Shown here piece after piece: positions 62,539 to 64,000 of a stretch of 64,000 bases of DNA. Within the stretch, counting starts at the first letter, position 1; each line of letters opens with the position of its first letter. The position numbers were made by a program, and so were the translations under genes. The stretch comes from JACDER01 sp963717765. GTDB lineage: Bacteria > Actinomycetota > Thermoleophilia > Gaiellales > Gaiellaceae. The notes under the pieces are model-generated. The model was not told the DNA's origin and did not search any database. It saw only the letters and a list, made by a program, of their open reading frames with translations. Location of the stretch: NCBI GenBank assembly GCA_963717765.1, contig CAVQWX010000008.1:1-64000 (forward strand). The letters run 5' to 3'.

Positions 62539-63459
62539 CTAGTACGCGACCGCACCGCGACCTACTTCGGCGGCGTGGCGCTGCTCGTCTGCGCGGTAGC
62601 TCGAGCGTACGAGCGGCCCCGAGAACACGGAGCCGAAGCCGAGCGCCTCGCCCTGCTCGCGGAACCAGCGGAACTCGTCGGGGTGCACCCAGCGGTCGAT
62701 CGTTGCGTGCTTGGGTGACGGCTGCAGGTACTGCCCGATCGTCACCACGTCCACGCCGTTCGTGCGCAGGTCGCGCATCGTCTCGACCACCTCGTCGTTC
62801 GTCTCGCCGAGGCCGACGATGATGCCCGACTTGGTCAGCACGGAGTAGTCGGCGATCTCCTTCGCGCGCTGCAGCAGCCAGAGCGCCTTGTCGTAGGAAG
62901 CCTTCGCGCCGCGCATCCGCGCGTGCAGGCGGCGGACGGTCTCGATGTTGTGGTTGAACACCTCAGGGCGGGCGGCGAGGACGGTGCGCAGCGAGTCCTC
63001 CTCGCGGTCGAGGAAGTCGGGTGTCAGCACTTCGACCGAGGCCTCGGGCAGCTTTGCCTTGAGCGCCCGGATCGTCGCCGCGTAATGGCCCGCGCCGCGA
63101 TCCTCGAGATCGTCGCGGTCCACCGACGTGACGACGACGTGCTCGAGGCCCATCCGCTCCGCGCTCGCCGCCAGGCGAAGCGGCTCGAGCGGGTCGGGCG
63201 GGCCGTCGGGCTTGCCGGAGTGGACGAAGCAATAGCGGCACGCGCGCGTACACGTGTCGCCGAGGATCTGGAACGTCGCCGTCCCCCGTCCCCAGCACTC
63301 GGCGATGTTCGGGCAGCGCGCCTCCTCGCAGATCGTGTGCAGGCCGTTGCCGTGGATGAGCTCCTTGATCTCGGCGTAGCGGGAGTCCGCACTCGGCGCG
63401 CGCACCTTCATCCACTCGGGGCGGCGCGGGCGATCGGCAACCGGCAGCGACGGCTTCAC
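62539..63459 (-). CDS. lipA: Lipoyl synthase
   Basis: This is a 306-residue radical-SAM enzyme. The auxiliary cluster cysteines are in CEEARCPNIAECW and the radical-SAM triad is CTRACRYCFV. KSGIIVGLGETNDEV and the closing Ser motif RSSYRADE are present. It inserts two sulfurs into octanoyl groups on lipoyl domains of 2-oxoacid dehydrogenases. GTG 63459 is chosen (KPSLPVADRPRRP); a longer frame to 63510 would overlap the divergent cupin start. Fe-S supply may come from the ErpA- and Mrp-like proteins in this window. Confidence 0.94.
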   Translation of the reverse strand: MKPSLPVADRPRRPEWMKVRAPSADSRYAEIKELIHGNGLHTICEEARCPNIAECWGRGTATFQILGDTCTRACRYCFVHSGKPDGPPDPLEPLRLAASAERMGLEHVVVTSVDRDDLEDRGAGHYAATIRALKAKLPEASVEVLTPDFLDREEDSLRTVLAARPEVFNHNIETVRRLHARMRGAKASYDKALWLLQRAKEIADYSVLTKSGIIVGLGETNDEVVETMRDLRTNGVDVVTIGQYLQPSPKHATIDRWVHPDEFRWFREQGEALGFGSVFSGPLVRSSYRADEQRHAAEVGRGAVAY

Positions 63460-63478
63460 GTGTGCCAGTCTACGGACG

Positions 63479-63967
63479 GTGAGCCCGGAAGCGACCGCGC
63501 GTTCCACCAAGGCCGGCCTCGTTCACGACGAGCGCGGCTGGTTCGTGGTCAGCGCCCGCGAAGAGCGCTGGAACGACACCGGCCCGTTCGGCTTCTACTC
63601 CAACTTCGAGGGCAAGAAGCCCTTTCCGCAGCTGGGCGTCAACATCAGCGTGCTCGAGCCGGGGCAGGCGGTCGGCGCCTACCACCGCGAGGCCGCACAG
63701 GAGGGGTTCCTCGTGCTTGCCGGCACGTGCCTGGCGATCGTCGAGGGTGAAGAGGTTCGGCTGCGCACGTGGGACTACCTCCACTGTCCGCCGGGAACCG
63801 CCCACGCCGTGCTCGGTGCGGGCAAGGGGCCGTCGGTCGTTCTCGCCGTGGGGCGGCGCGGGCTGCCCCGGAAGGGCATCGAGTACCTGGAGGACGAGCG
63901 CGTGCCGCCGCGCTCAGCCGGCCGGGCTCGCGTCGCTTACCGCGACGGCTGGCTCCCCGAGCTCTAG
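63479..63967 (+). CDS. Cupin domain protein
   Basis: This is a 162-residue single-cupin protein. The first cupin motif is GQAVGAYHREAAQEGFLVLA (His and Glu ligands), the second CPPGTAHAVLGAG with the third His. The N-terminal third (GLVHDERGWFVVSAREERWN) and the C-terminal tail (LPRKGIEYLEDERVPPRSAG) are shared by a broad uncharacterised family. It is divergent from lipA, with 19 bases between the starts. Metal and ligand are unknown, and it is not closely similar to the cupin-TPR trio at 39-41 kb. Confidence 0.8.
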   Translation: MSPEATARSTKAGLVHDERGWFVVSAREERWNDTGPFGFYSNFEGKKPFPQLGVNISVLEPGQAVGAYHREAAQEGFLVLAGTCLAIVEGEEVRLRTWDYLHCPPGTAHAVLGAGKGPSVVLAVGRRGLPRKGIEYLEDERVPPRSAGRARVAYRDGWLPEL

Positions 63968-64000
63968 CTCGAAGACCTCGGCGATCGCGGCGGCCGCGTG
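63914..64000 (-). CDS. Possible C-terminus of a convergent gene cut by the window edge
   Basis: On the minus strand an open frame enters at the window edge and ends at TGA 63914-63916, encoding HAAAAIAEVFELELGEPAVA and eight more residues. The Ala-rich amphipathic helix followed by a loose tail looks like a real protein end. Adjacent to lipA, a lipB-type octanoyltransferase is one possibility, but 28 residues are too few to decide. It overlaps the cupin gene tail by 54 bases. Confidence 0.3.
   Translation of the reverse strand, partial: HAAAAIAEVFELELGEPAVAVSDASPAG

Noticed and set aside
63460..63510. LipA starting at 63510
   Set aside because: It would overlap the divergent cupin start, and the extra residues are not LipA-like; GTG 63459 gives the normal length.

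Overview
The window is a high-GC chromosomal segment from what looks like a high-GC Actinomycetota, most probably class Thermoleophilia (Gaiellales or Solirubrobacterales relatives). This is inferred from gene content and style: a complete nuoA-N cluster, GTG starts, GTGA/ATGA stop-start overlaps, and giant secreted proteins built from bacterial Ig-like modules. No rRNA, tRNA, CRISPR array or intact transposase was seen.

Positions 1-23,330 hold three consecutive plus-strand genes for giant secreted repeat proteins. Gene 1 (169-5271) is a sulfatase embedded in Ig-like modules and carries three frameshifts. Gene 2 (5712-10805) is intact, with seven ~84-residue Ig-like repeats. Gene 3 (11080-23276) has seven exact 297-bp repeats and eighteen ~288-bp repeats, and carries three frameshifts. 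All three share an A-B-B module cassette. Genes 2 and 3 share upstream sequence motifs, and each ends in a strong hairpin. Fragments of a further paralogue (1-86 and 5347-5408) flank gene 1. No sortase motif or C-terminal membrane anchor is visible.

Positions 23,330-35,400 are a mixed region. It holds an OB-HD (YhaM-like) nuclease, a frameshifted DUF1015 gene coupled to an inositol monophosphatase family gene, and a displaced copy of the nuoF-nuoG junction. Next come a 1359-residue cyclase-STAND-WD40 protein, a flippase-like membrane protein, a lipoprotein and an ABC ATPase. A convergent PadR-HAAS-permease operon and a MazEF-type toxin-antitoxin pair follow, each with a palindromic candidate operator.

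Positions 35,400-42,770 hold a plus-strand run (Mrp ATPase, isoaspartyl methyltransferase, Ldh-type oxidoreductase, alpha/beta hydrolase). It converges on a tightly overlapping minus-strand operon of UPF0173 metal hydrolase, DUF1028 protein and three tandem cupin-TPR paralogues.

Positions 43,157-57,447 are the minus-strand nuoABCDEFGHIJKLMN operon for respiratory complex I, with nearly every junction overlapping. Two junctions are unusual: nuoF-nuoG, which contains a palindromic repeat that is duplicated elsewhere, and nuoD-nuoE.

Positions 57,700-64,000 carry an ErpA/IscA-like Fe-S carrier, a type 2 ferredoxin-NADP reductase, a phosphotransferase and DUF4037 nucleotidyltransferase-like pair, fumarase C, a small acidic protein, lipoyl synthase and a cupin protein. 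This end of the window serves central and respiratory metabolism (TCA cycle, lipoylation, Fe-S supply, complex I), while the first 23 kb is cell-surface or exported accessory material.
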